Shown here one piece after another: positions 36,984-45,679 of a DNA stretch of 64,000 bases (positions are counted from its first letter, which is position 1; each line of letters begins with the position of its first letter). Source of the DNA: Acetomicrobium hydrogeniformans ATCC BAA-1850 (GTDB lineage Bacteria; Synergistota; Synergistia; Synergistales; Acetomicrobiaceae); the NCBI RefSeq assembly GCF_000160455.2, contig NZ_ACJX03000001.1:754001-818000 (forward strand), read 5' to 3'. A program made the position numbers and the translations under genes. The notes below the pieces were generated by a model. The model was not told the origin of the DNA, made no database searches, and saw only the letters and a list, made by a program, of their open reading frames with translations.

Positions 36984-39170
36984 CTAATTCGTCAAGACCT
37001 CCATGACAATATTTAGGGCCTCTCCTCTGGTAAGGCCTTCTTCTAAATCCCTTTTATCAACGGACAGAATCGGAGATAGCTTTTTATGGGCCCACGAGAT
37101 CTTATCTTCTTTCGTGGTAATGGGCTTAGGCTCCTCGGAGGGGTAAAGCGCTCGACATAAAGCGAAAATAAATTCTCCCCTTGGGATGGGCTCTTCGCTC
37201 ATACCGTTATGTAAATCAACTTTTCCTTGACCTCCCAGGTCATCAAGTATAGCACTAAGAAATTCCTTTGCAACTTCCCAGCTCAAAGGCTCGTCCACTC
37301 CAAAAATTCCCTTGGTGCGGCCTTTTCGGGAGGCTTGTAAAATGTCATTGTAGTTATCGATCCTCGAGGCTGCGAGCGTTGGTAAGCTCTTCGGCTTCAT
37401 CCAACCCCTAACAGTCGCCATCTGAACGGCTGCCCAGTGGGGATGGCTTTCTGGAACGTCTGAGTAAACACAAAGGGCCAGCCTATCCTTTGCTTCCAAT
37501 AAAGTTTTCTGTACCTTCATGACATTAACATCTCTGGGCTGCACGCCCTCTTTTACTGCAAGTGCCGCTATCGCACCAACCGCCTGCCCGGTGAGCATGG
37601 TTATCGGCTGAAGCCTCAGCGCCCCCGAAGCCAGACGGGTAACGGACAGGTTCTTCTCCGCCACCAGGAATCCGTCCGTCTCCTTCGGAATAAATATCTC
37701 GAAGGGAACCTGGAAGGGTCCCAAGGGCTTGTTTTTGGCTATAGACTCCCTGGTTTCGCCGAATTCCGCCTCTAGCTGCTCCGTTTCATCGGCGCCGTGC
37801 AAATCAAGCACGTAACGACCTACGGCAAGCGAGCTTCGCAATTCCCTGCCCTCGTTTCTCATGTAACTCTCGGAGTTTTCCCTAATTTCGCGGGACGTCA
37901 ACGTCTTTATTCCCACAACTCTTCTGCTTTCCCGTACGTAAGGGCGGGGAGGAAAGTGTTTTGCAATCTCAGCGTACTCGGACGGGAGGTGGTCCTTAAC
38001 GTTCTCGTATGTCGCTTCCGACTCGAAGATGTCAGATGCTACAGACCAATCGCAACCGAGCTCGTTTTGCAGGTAATAGATAAACCCAATGGTTACAAGC
38101 ATCGCCCTGGCATCCGCTTCTTTCCTGAAAGCCGGATCCTCGAGGTATGTCACAGGAAGGCCGGTTTTCCCCTTATACCCCTCCTTGCCTGGGTAGTCGT
38201 TAGCCCAATTAACCTCTGTCTTGGTCAGCATAAGCCAGGTTAAGGGGCTGGAGGCATCGGCGTTTCCGCGGGCAAGGCTGTCTGGCAACCCTCTATAGGC
38301 GTTGTGCGTTAAAACGTCCACGGGATATTTAAGGGGGTATCGCTTGAAGGTGGAGCCATCCCTAGCTACATAGGACATGAAGGTCTTTCTCATATCTTCG
38401 TATCCCGGCGGCGGGGTCTTTACTTTAAGCTCATCGGGCACGCCGCCGGGATAGTGTTTTATTACGGCTACCCAAGTAATGTCCTGCACTCTTGCGTCTT
38501 CATCAAAACTTCTCGACTCGCTGTCAACTAAATTCTTCCCGACTCTATAATCGGCTCCAGCAAGGGGGAGTAAATCCCCATATTCTGTGGCATCTATCAA
38601 GACCTTGCTATAGCATAAAAGCTTGGTTCCGCCCGCCTCTGCAACTATGCCCGTGACTGTTTTGCCGTCGCCCGACTTCAGTACGCTACGCACCTTGGCT
38701 CCTGTATAAAGGTCCAAAACGCCGGGCTTCTTATCCCAGGTCGTCTTCCCTTCCCTTACCTCTTTGATCATATTGGCCAACACGTACTCTCCAACATGGG
38801 GCTCGAAGGCTACTGTTATGGGAGTCCAGTAGCATGTCCCCACGGACTTGCCTCGAGAGGAGTAGTATTCAAAAATTCCTTCAAGAAATTCTCCGTAAAT
38901 GCCCCATCTAGTGCCGTACATATCGTCCATTGTGGAGACAGCGGAGGCGATCATTTGGCCCCCTAAGACCGTGGTCTCCTCAAATACCGCCACCTTGACG
39001 CCAAGACGAGCCGCCTGAATTGCAGCCCCAAGCCCTCCTGTTCCGGCACCAACCACGATGACATCGTAATCCCTTTTCTCTAAAGCATCAGCCGAGCTTG
39101 AAAAGGACAGCATAACCACCAAAATAAAAACTAACCAAAGAAAAGGAAAGCGCCCTTTTTTCTCTCTCAT
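36984..39170 (-). CDS. Exported FAD-dependent oxidoreductase with SLH-like C-terminus
   Basis: A 728-aa protein. An N-terminal signal peptide (FLWLVFILVVMLSFSSSADA) precedes a GR2-type FAD fold YDVIVVGAGTGGLGAAIQAA and FEETVLGGQMIASAV, typical of the FAD_oxidored family. The C-terminal ~150 residues look like surface-layer-homology repeats (YSDVPESHPHWAAVQMATVR, FGVDEPLSWEVAKEFL, PIPRGEFIFALCRAL). The enzyme would thus act outside the inner membrane, perhaps tied to the cell wall. Substrate and electron acceptor are unknown. It lies upstream of, and on the same strand as, the ATPase operon. Confidence 0.82.
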   Translation of the reverse strand: MREKKGRFPFLWLVFILVVMLSFSSSADALEKRDYDVIVVGAGTGGLGAAIQAARLGVKVAVFEETTVLGGQMIASAVSTMDDMYGTRWGIYGEFLEGIFEYYSSRGKSVGTCYWTPITVAFEPHVGEYVLANMIKEVREGKTTWDKKPGVLDLYTGAKVRSVLKSGDGKTVTGIVAEAGGTKLLCYSKVLIDATEYGDLLPLAGADYRVGKNLVDSESRSFDEDARVQDITWVAVIKHYPGGVPDELKVKTPPPGYEDMRKTFMSYVARDGSTFKRYPLKYPVDVLTHNAYRGLPDSLARGNADASSPLTWLMLTKTEVNWANDYPGKEGYKGKTGLPVTYLEDPAFRKEADARAMLVTIGFIYYLQNELGCDWSVASDIFESEATYENVKDHLPSEYAEIAKHFPPRPYVRESRRVVGIKTLTSREIRENSESYMRNEGRELRSSLAVGRYVLDLHGADETEQLEAEFGETRESIAKNKPLGPFQVPFEIFIPKETDGFLVAEKNLSVTRLASGALRLQPITMLTGQAVGAIAALAVKEGVQPRDVNVMKVQKTLLEAKDRLALCVYSDVPESHPHWAAVQMATVRGWMKPKSLPTLAASRIDNYNDILQASRKGRTKGIFGVDEPLSWEVAKEFLSAILDDLGGQGKVDLHNGMSEEPIPRGEFIFALCRALYPSEEPKPITTKEDKISWAHKKLSPILSVDKRDLEEGLTRGEALNIVMEVLTN

Positions 39171-39205
39171 GATCTTCCCTCCGTATAGCTTACCTTATCG
39201 GTGCA

Positions 39206-40216
39206 TTATAGAGCCAGCAAATCAGTCGAGGCTTCTGCAATGCTCTGACAAGATGTAAGTATCATGGCCACACTCAGTTCATCAGCCAACTTTTCGTACA
39301 AAAGCCTTACTCCATCCCTGCCACCTCCAAAGGCGCCCCACACGACGGGACGTCCTACCAACACGGCACGGGCACCTAAAGCCAAAAATTTCAATACGTC
39401 GGAACCACTTCTGACGCCACCATCTGCCAACACCACACACCTATCCTTTATTTTTGAGGCAATTTTAGGCAATACAGAAACAGTACCGGGAAGATCATCC
39501 AATACCCTGCCGCCGTGATTCGAAACTACGATGGCACCGGCACCGGCATTATAGGCAGCTACCGCCTCTTCCTCCGTCATTATGCCCTTAACGATCACGG
39601 GAAGAGCTGTCTTGCTGCATATCTCCTCCAAAACCTTGCAACTTATGGGTCCTACATATTCCCCCGACTTTCTCATGTTGACCAATCCGGCTGCATCCAC
39701 GTCGATCCCAACGGCCAAAGCTCCGGCCTCTTCGGCAATTCTTATTCGTCTAATTATCTCGTCAAGTTTTCTTGGCTTTATAATGACAATCCCTTTCCCA
39801 ACCTCAGTCAATGCATCTATCGTGTTTTCGTAGAGATCTCCCGGCCCGTCTCCAATCATTGCGATGGTACCCGCATCCAATGCCCCTTCAAGTTGGGCCT
39901 TGGCAAACTCCTTTTCCTCTATCCTGCCGGAGAAATTTACTCTGGCGCCTGCCACAGCTGCGCCGATCACGGGCAACGCCAATTTTTGCCCGAAAAGCTC
40001 AACGCCGATGTCGGGTTTATCCACCCCATGAATGGCTTTCATCCTAAACTTGATCTCGCGAAGCGCTTCATAATTATTTTTAGCGCTGCCTCCGGTGTCT
40101 ATGCCGCCTATGCCCGGCACTTTTCCGGCACAGGCCTTCATGTCACAAATCGGACACAGATGGCAAATTCCCCTCAAAGCCTCTCTGGCATTTACCAAAA
40201 CCTCATCCCATTTCAT
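39206..40216 (-). CDS. FMN-dependent alpha-hydroxy-acid dehydrogenase with Cys-rich N-terminus
   Basis: A 336-aa TIM-barrel enzyme of the lactate/glycolate dehydrogenase family. It shows the FMN lysine region LPVIVKGIMTEEEAV, the catalytic histidine in VSNHGGRVLDDLPGT, and the phosphate site VLADGGVRSGSDVLKFLALG with ARAVLVGRP. Unlike most members it has a short cysteine cluster near its start (ICHLCPICDMKACAG), which could bind an iron-sulfur cluster or metal. The usual N-terminal substrate segment is shortened. It may oxidise lactate or another 2-hydroxy acid; the substrate is not known. It is divergent from adenine deaminase. Confidence 0.8.
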   Translation of the reverse strand: MKWDEVLVNAREALRGICHLCPICDMKACAGKVPGIGGIDTGGSAKNNYEALREIKFRMKAIHGVDKPDIGVELFGQKLALPVIGAAVAGARVNFSGRIEEKEFAKAQLEGALDAGTIAMIGDGPGDLYENTIDALTEVGKGIVIIKPRKLDEIIRRIRIAEEAGALAVGIDVDAAGLVNMRKSGEYVGPISCKVLEEICSKTALPVIVKGIMTEEEAVAAYNAGAGAIVVSNHGGRVLDDLPGTVSVLPKIASKIKDRCVVLADGGVRSGSDVLKFLALGARAVLVGRPVVWGAFGGGRDGVRLLYEKLADELSVAMILTSCQSIAEASTDLLAL

Positions 40217-40297
40217 ATTCGCACCACCTTGCTTTGATTTGGCTTATAATAATATTAATACTATTTTAAACTAAGGCGCAAAAAGGAGTGACCGCTT

Positions 40298-42091
40298 ATG
40301 TCGAAGTTTTTAGAAAGACATGCCCTTCACGAGATTACACGCGACCTAACGCTTGCAGCTCAAGGGAAACTCAAGGCAGATACCGTGATAAAGGGAGGAC
40401 TTGTGGTAAACGTCTTTACGAAGGAGATATTACCTGCAGATGTAGCCATATACAAAGGACGCATCGTCCTCGTCGGGAAAGCGGATCACACGATCGGCCC
40501 AAACACGAAAATTATAGACGCTTCGGGATTTTATTTGACACCAGGACTTCTTGACGGCCATATGCATGTAGAATCCAGCATGGTCACGGTGACGCAGTTT
40601 GCCAGGGCAGCGCTTCCTTGCGGCACTACCACCATCTTCATGGATCCCCACGAGATAGCAAACGTCTTGGGACTAAGGGGCGTCAAACTAATGGTGGACG
40701 AGGGCAAAAATTTGCCTCTAAAAGTATTTGCCACCATGCCGTCGTGCGTGCCATCGGCACCGGGATTTGAGGATGCCGGAACTGTCATAACGCCAAGGGA
40801 GATAGCCGAGGCCATGAAGTGGGACGAGGTAATAGGCTTGGGCGAGATGATGAACTTTCCCGGCGTGTTAGCAGGTGACGAAAATGTGCACGAGATGCTT
40901 AAAATAACGATGCAGTCAGGAAAGGTCGTAACCGGGCATTACTCCATACCTGAAACGGAAGTAGGCTTGCAGGCTTATGCGGCCTCAGGCGTGGCATCTT
41001 GCCATGAAGGCACAAGAAAAGAGGATGCCCTGGCCAGAATGCGTCTGGGCATGTACAATAAGATGCGAGAGGGGTCGGCCTGGCAGGACATAAAGGCCAC
41101 TATCAAGAGTTTGACCGAGACCTTCGTAGACGACAGAAGGGCATTGCTCGTCACTGACGACACTCACCCTCACACCATACTGACGCTTGGCCACATGAAC
41201 CACGTAGTAAAAAGGGCCATCGAAGAGGGCATGAACCCCATAAGCGCCATACAGATGGCTACTATAAACACCGCCGAGTGCTTCAGGGTAAGCCACGAAA
41301 TCGGAGCTATTGCTCCCGGAAGATGCGCCGATATTCTTTTCCTTAGGGATTTGGCCGATTTTAACCCTGAGATAGTCATGACGGACGGAAAGATCGTTGC
41401 CCGGGAGGGCAAGTTGACGACGGAAATAAAAGCTTTAAACTATCCCGATTGGGCTTTAAACTCCGTGAGAATAAAACGCGAGCTTTCCGCGAGCGACTTC
41501 GAGATCAAATACGGCGGGCCTGAAAAGGAAGTAACTATCAGGGTAATTCAAGTGGTCGAGGCGAGGGTAAATACCTTTCACAAAACTGCGAAGCTTAAGG
41601 TTCACGACCAAAGGATAGAAGCCGATCCTTCCCAAGACCTGGCCAAGGTCGCCGTTGTAGAGCGTCACGGCGGACCCGGCAACATGGGGATTGGCTTTGT
41701 CGGGGGATTTGGCCTGAAGCGGGGGGCAGTGGCTTCCACCGTGGCACACGACAGCCATAACCTTTTGATCATGGGCACCAACGACGCCGACATGGCCTTT
41801 GCGGGAAACGTCCTGCACAAGTGCGGCGGCGGCATGGTCGCCGTATGCGACAGCAAGGTGCTGGCCTTGGTAGAGCTTCCCATAGCAGGCTTGATGTCAG
41901 ATAAACCTGTGGAAGAGGTGGACGCCCATGTCAAGGCCTTGGACGAGGCATGGCGGAAGCTAGGATGTACCATGGAATCACCCTTCATGACCATGGCTCT
42001 GCTTTCGCTTCCCGTAATTCCGGAGCTTCGAATAACCAACAGGGGATTGGTCGATACCTTGAACTTCAAGTTCGTAGACCTGATCGTCTAG
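40298..42091 (+). CDS. ade: Adenine deaminase
   Basis: A 597-aa amidohydrolase that converts adenine to hypoxanthine and ammonia. Family hallmarks: LTPGLLDGHMHVESSMVTVT at the metal site, CGTTTIFMDPHEIANVLG, the VTDDTHPHTILTLGHMNHVV segment, and IQMATINTAECF. The C-terminal ~200 residues carry the Ade-specific domain (VVERHGGPGNMGIGFVGGFG, ASTVAHDSHNLLIMGTND). RBS AAAAAGGAGTG. It is a single-gene unit with an AT-rich promoter region upstream and a strong terminator downstream. No purine riboswitch is visible in the ~80-bp leader. Confidence 0.95.
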   Translation: MSKFLERHALHEITRDLTLAAQGKLKADTVIKGGLVVNVFTKEILPADVAIYKGRIVLVGKADHTIGPNTKIIDASGFYLTPGLLDGHMHVESSMVTVTQFARAALPCGTTTIFMDPHEIANVLGLRGVKLMVDEGKNLPLKVFATMPSCVPSAPGFEDAGTVITPREIAEAMKWDEVIGLGEMMNFPGVLAGDENVHEMLKITMQSGKVVTGHYSIPETEVGLQAYAASGVASCHEGTRKEDALARMRLGMYNKMREGSAWQDIKATIKSLTETFVDDRRALLVTDDTHPHTILTLGHMNHVVKRAIEEGMNPISAIQMATINTAECFRVSHEIGAIAPGRCADILFLRDLADFNPEIVMTDGKIVAREGKLTTEIKALNYPDWALNSVRIKRELSASDFEIKYGGPEKEVTIRVIQVVEARVNTFHKTAKLKVHDQRIEADPSQDLAKVAVVERHGGPGNMGIGFVGGFGLKRGAVASTVAHDSHNLLIMGTNDADMAFAGNVLHKCGGGMVAVCDSKVLALVELPIAGLMSDKPVEEVDAHVKALDEAWRKLGCTMESPFMTMALLSLPVIPELRITNRGLVDTLNFKFVDLIV

Positions 42092-42100
42092 TCAATAAGT

Positions 42101-42139
42101 CGCGGCGAAGGCTTAACCTATATTTTAGCCCTCGCCGCG
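42101..42139. terminator. Terminator between ade and the convergent operon
   Basis: CGCGGCGA and GGCT on the left pair with AGCC and TCGCCGCG on the right around an AT-rich loop. It lies 10 bp after the ade stop and 25 bp from the convergent ornithine-cyclodeaminase-family stop, so it can serve both directions. Confidence 0.7.
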
Positions 42140-42163
42140 CGTAAATTATAGTTTAATATTTTA

Positions 42164-43147
42164 CTATATCTCAATCCACTGGCCGATGCCTTTGTCTAAA
42201 GCCTTTTCATAGGCCAATTGGGCTGCCATAACGTCGTGACTTGCGATGCCCATAAGGACAGCACTGCGACGGCCTTTTCTTACTGGAGTTTTCAAACCTG
42301 CACAAAGTTCGCCCACGTCCGCGTAGATTTTATCTTTTGTCGGATAGCCGTCCTGGAAGTAAACTCCCTGCTTTTGTGTCCAAAGGTATTGGCCGGAATC
42401 GTCGCACACGAACACGTCTGCCTCCGCCATTACGGGAGCGCAAAAGGACGAGTCGTAGTCCACGGCAATGGCCAGCACGTCTTCCTTGAGACATTCGACG
42501 CGAACGTACCTTTTCGGGTCTTCGACAATCGGGGTACAGGTAACGACGATATCTGCACCGGTTACTGTTTCCTTTGGATTATCGCAGGCCACAAATTCGC
42601 ATCCTTCATAGAGGGATGACATATCTTTAATATACCGCTTCGTCTGTGAAGGCATCACGTCGTAAACTCTGACCTGACGTATTTCTTTAAAGACTTCCAT
42701 AAGGGCCATCAAATTCATCCTTCCCTGAACTCCCAAGCCTATGACTGCAATGATCTTCGAGTCGGGGTCGCCCAGGTATTTGGCGCACACGGCAGAGGCG
42801 GCCCCTGTGCGATAGGCCGTGATCCAAGACGCGTCCATTATGGCCTTTACCAGCCCCGTATCGCTTTCGTTCAAGCACATGATGCCGCTTATATAGGGAA
42901 GTCCCTTCTCTTGGTTGGACGGATAGCCTGCTACCCACTTGATGCCTGAAGCATCAACCTCCCCTCCTATGTAGCAGGGCATGGCATGGATAAAACAATC
43001 CTTTCTAGGATGTATGCCTATCTTCGCGGGCACGCTCACCTTGCCTTCCCCCTTTAGCCTAAACCCGCGCTCCACGGCTTCTATAATGTCGGCCATCTTT
43101 ATGTTCAGCTCCTCAAGGGAGCTTCTGGAAAGCAGCAAAGATCTCAT
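42164..43147 (-). CDS. Ornithine cyclodeaminase/mu-crystallin-family NAD(P)-dependent enzyme
   Basis: A 327-aa protein. It shows the substrate-side FIHAMPCYIGG and the central region KAIMDASWITAYRTGAASAV, then the nucleotide fold IIAVIGLGVQGRMNLMALM. The family includes ornithine cyclodeaminase (makes proline), delta-1-pyrroline-2-carboxylate reductase and alanine dehydrogenase-like enzymes. All work on proline-like or ketimine substrates. Here it is the last gene of the hydroxyproline/proline cluster, 15 bp behind the MBL-fold gene, so a role in handling cyclic imines such as pyrroline carboxylates fits well. Which family activity applies cannot be decided by eye. Confidence 0.78.
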   Translation of the reverse strand: MRSLLLSRSSLEELNIKMADIIEAVERGFRLKGEGKVSVPAKIGIHPRKDCFIHAMPCYIGGEVDASGIKWVAGYPSNQEKGLPYISGIMCLNESDTGLVKAIMDASWITAYRTGAASAVCAKYLGDPDSKIIAVIGLGVQGRMNLMALMEVFKEIRQVRVYDVMPSQTKRYIKDMSSLYEGCEFVACDNPKETVTGADIVVTCTPIVEDPKRYVRVECLKEDVLAIAVDYDSSFCAPVMAEADVFVCDDSGQYLWTQKQGVYFQDGYPTKDKIYADVGELCAGLKTPVRKGRRSAVLMGIASHDVMAAQLAYEKALDKGIGQWIEI

Positions 43148-43162
43148 GTCAATCTCCTCCCC

Positions 43163-44104
43163 TTATATTGTTTTGGACAGGTAATCCAAAAAGCCATTGA
43201 CCGAAGAAAGGATGTTGCCCATTTCGCGAACCTTGATGTCCTCGGGCAAATGCGAGAAATCGCTCAAAAGAGGATCCCGTTCAATTAAATAATACGCTAC
43301 ATCCTTCGGGTCGACGGACAATCCCTGATGGTCTGATAGGTAGTCGAGAATCAGATCGTTCCAATACAAGAGTTGTCTTTCCTCCAAATCGAGGAACTTA
43401 TTTACTTCATCAGTATAACCAAAGTGAGCATAGCACATAATGCCTGCGTCCAAAGCCTTTAACTCCTTTATGCTTGAAAGAGCGCTGTCAAGGTAAAACT
43501 TCGGAGGCGTCGCCGGGCGCAATATAAACGTGCCATCGCTAAGTCCAGGGTAGGCGAACCCCCTTTTGTAATACGTTCCTGCCGCTTCTCCTGCGAAGAG
43601 GATCTTCGACCCAAGATCGTAAAGAAAGGAATAATGATGGGATGCATGACCCTGTGTTTCAATCTTGGTTATGCGATCCAATCTGACATCTTCCGGTAAA
43701 AAGCAAGACTCTTTTACGGGAATGGGCCTTCCGTAGGCCAAAGCCACGTCGCCCAACACATCAACGCTTGACTCCCAAAGTCGATCCGGGTTTACCAAAT
43801 GCCTCTTGCCCTTTGGATGCACCAAAACCTTGGCAGAGCCAAATGCTTCAAGCAGCTGTCCCAGCCCTCCCGAGTGGTCGAGATGTACGTGCGTCAGTAA
43901 AATCAAATCCAGCTTCGATATGCCAAGTTCCTCAATATTCTTCACCAAAACGGGCACAGTCGAAGCCGGACCAACGTCGACCAACGAGACCCTATCCAAA
44001 GTTTTGTCCACGATGAGCCAGCTGCTTAAGAAATGATGAAATCCCTGGAGGTTGTCAATGGGCAGATCTATCAAGGTGATATTTACGCCTTCTCCAATGT
44101 TCAA
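43163..44104 (-). CDS. MBL-fold metallo-hydrolase
   Basis: A 313-aa metallo-beta-lactamase-fold protein. The metal-binding HxHxDH is in LILLTHVHLDHSGGLGQLLE, with later ligands in QGHASHHYSFLYD and the aspartate in SKILFAGEAAG. The C-terminal ~90 residues are helical and specific. Relatives hydrolyse thioesters, lactones or amides. It lies between the flavin/iron-sulfur complex and the ornithine-cyclodeaminase-family gene, with 16 bp to the latter. It may open a lactam or lactone made from proline-type metabolites, but that is speculation. A hairpin separates it from the upstream beta-subunit gene. Confidence 0.8.
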   Translation of the reverse strand: MNIGEGVNITLIDLPIDNLQGFHHFLSSWLIVDKTLDRVSLVDVGPASTVPVLVKNIEELGISKLDLILLTHVHLDHSGGLGQLLEAFGSAKVLVHPKGKRHLVNPDRLWESSVDVLGDVALAYGRPIPVKESCFLPEDVRLDRITKIETQGHASHHYSFLYDLGSKILFAGEAAGTYYKRGFAYPGLSDGTFILRPATPPKFYLDSALSSIKELKALDAGIMCYAHFGYTDEVNKFLDLEERQLLYWNDLILDYLSDHQGLSVDPKDVAYYLIERDPLLSDFSHLPEDIKVREMGNILSSVNGFLDYLSKTI

Positions 44105-44170
44105 TGTAAACCTGCCATGCGCAAGCTTTTCGTCGGCTATTTCAAGTCATCCTTTCTTCGTATAAAATTT

Positions 44171-44208
44171 GGAGATATCATGATTTAGATTTTATTCATG
44201 ATATCTCC
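44171..44208 (-). terminator. Hairpin between the beta-subunit gene and the MBL-fold gene
   Basis: GGAGATATCATGA (44171-44183) pairs perfectly with TCATGATATCTCC (44196-44208) around a 12-nt AT-rich loop. It sits about 20 bp after the beta-subunit stop and 67 bp before the MBL start. It could be a partial terminator or a processing site that lowers expression of the two distal genes. The T tract on the minus strand is weak. Confidence 0.5.
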
Positions 44209-44229
44209 TTTATTTTATCCCTTATACTA

Positions 44230-45387
44230 CTATACTACGGCGGGCTCCTCTATCAATTCGCCCCTTTCGAAACGGTCATAATTCAATACATCGATCGGGA
44301 TGGAGCTCGTTCCCGTGACGATAAGCTCGGCAAGGAGCTTGCCTGAAATGGGACCGAACATGAACCCATGCCCCGAAAAGCCCGCGGAGATGTAAAAGCC
44401 CTTCACTTCTTTAGACTCGCCGATGACGGGCTGCTTATCAGGCGACATGTTGTACATGCCGGACCACTGCCTTACGACCCTTACTCCTCCAAGTTTGGGA
44501 AGCAACCTTACTATCACCCTTGACATATGTTCCAAGAAGTTCCATGTATTGCCGAGGGAGTAATCCTCAGGATGCCCTTCGGGACTACATCCTGCGATTA
44601 TCGAGCCTATTGGCCGCTGCTGTATGTAATAGTTTCCCGAAAAGCTCATGAGCATGCAGGGACAAACCCCGAATTCGACAGGCTCCGTGACCAATATCTC
44701 ATGCCTTTCGGAGTAAAGGGGAAGGTTTATCCCTGCCATGGCAGCGATATGCTGTGCGTAAGGGCCGGCCGCATCCACGACTACCGGGGTATCTATCTCT
44801 CCCCTTGTCGTAACGACGCCTTTAACCTCACCGTCTTTTACCTTTATGCCCGTACATTCGGTGAACTTATAAAACCTTACTCCTCTCTCGCTTGCAGCCT
44901 TGTGGTAGGCTATGGTCGTAAGAAAGGGATCGGCATGGCCGTCTCTGTGGTGATAGGTAAACCCAACGGCATCTTCTGCCGAAAGGGTCGGGCATATCTC
45001 GTATGCCTCTTCTTTGCTCACCACCCTTGAGGTGATGCCCAAGCTATTTTGAAGTGCCACATTTTTCTTCAACTGTTCAAATTCACTTTCTTTATAAGCA
45101 ACCATGAGGTAGCCACCCTGATGAAGGCCTATGTCCATTCCGAGCTCTTCTTTTAGGTTTTCTAATATCTCAAGGGAAGCCAATCCCAACTGACAGTTCA
45201 TCTTCGTTCCCCACTGAGCCCTGATGCCGGCGGCACATCTTCCCGTCGAACCTGCCGTTGGAGTATCCTTTTCGAGAACGACGACATCTTTCACGCCCAA
45301 CTTGGCCAAATTATAGGCTATGGAACACCCCTGAATACCAGCGCCTATAATTACGACATCGGCGCTCCTTTTCCACTCTTCGGCCAT
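44230..45387 (-). CDS. FAD-dependent amino/imino-acid dehydrogenase, beta subunit (proline dehydrogenase PdhB-like)
   Basis: A 385-aa DAO-family flavoprotein, about 43 kDa like the beta subunit of archaeal dye-linked L-proline dehydrogenase. It has the FAD fold ADVVIIGAGIQGCSIAYNLA, the STGRCAAGIRAQWG segment after the second strand, VVVDAAGPYAQHIAAMAG, and the C-terminal AGFSGHGFMFGPISGKLLAE. Related beta subunits of sarcosine, opine and D-hydroxyproline dehydrogenases share these motifs. It directly follows the BFD-like gene (1-2 bp). In the context of the hydroxyproline dehydratase upstream, proline or a related imino acid is the likely substrate. Confidence 0.8.
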   Translation of the reverse strand: MAEEWKRSADVVIIGAGIQGCSIAYNLAKLGVKDVVVLEKDTPTAGSTGRCAAGIRAQWGTKMNCQLGLASLEILENLKEELGMDIGLHQGGYLMVAYKESEFEQLKKNVALQNSLGITSRVVSKEEAYEICPTLSAEDAVGFTYHHRDGHADPFLTTIAYHKAASERGVRFYKFTECTGIKVKDGEVKGVVTTRGEIDTPVVVDAAGPYAQHIAAMAGINLPLYSERHEILVTEPVEFGVCPCMLMSFSGNYYIQQRPIGSIIAGCSPEGHPEDYSLGNTWNFLEHMSRVIVRLLPKLGGVRVVRQWSGMYNMSPDKQPVIGESKEVKGFYISAGFSGHGFMFGPISGKLLAELIVTGTSSIPIDVLNYDRFERGELIEEPAVV

Positions 45388-45388
45388 C

Positions 45389-45679
45389 TTATTCGCCCCC
45401 TTCTTTCTTCGCTAGCAGTTCCAGTTTCACCGGTTTGGAAGGCGGGCGAAAGGTTCCCGGATCGACCTGACTTATCGGAACATTTTTCATCTTGGCTATC
45501 TCCCTCAAGATGATCTCCCTGCATCCTCGACCCTGACAGGGGCCCATCCCTACTCGCAGGATGTATTTGAGCTCGTCGAAGGTGTCGTACCCTCTTGCGA
45601 TCCAGTCCCGTATTTCCCCCATGGTTATCTCTTCACATCTGCATACGATTACGTTTCTTTCCTTTTCTTCTTCTGTCAT
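45389..45679 (-). CDS. BFD-like [2Fe-2S] protein, delta subunit (PdhX-like)
   Basis: A 96-aa protein with a BFD-type [2Fe-2S] site: VIVCRCEEITMGEIRDWIAR gives C-x-C and GMGPCQGRGCREI gives the C-x4-C pair. It matches the C-terminal BFD domain of SoxA/HcnB proteins and the small delta subunit of archaeal proline dehydrogenase. As a separate gene it presumably shuttles electrons between the flavin subunits. Its start overlaps the ferredoxin-gene stop (ATGA). Confidence 0.8.
   Translation of the reverse strand: MTEEEKERNVIVCRCEEITMGEIRDWIARGYDTFDELKYILRVGMGPCQGRGCREIILREIAKMKNVPISQVDPGTFRPPSKPVKLELLAKKEGGE

Noticed and set aside
39515-40237. A 240-aa open frame on the plus strand
   Set aside because: Antisense to the FMN dehydrogenase, whose catalytic motifs are intact.
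40217-40297. Purine riboswitch before adenine deaminase
   Set aside because: The leader is too short and AT-rich, with no matching stem-loops.
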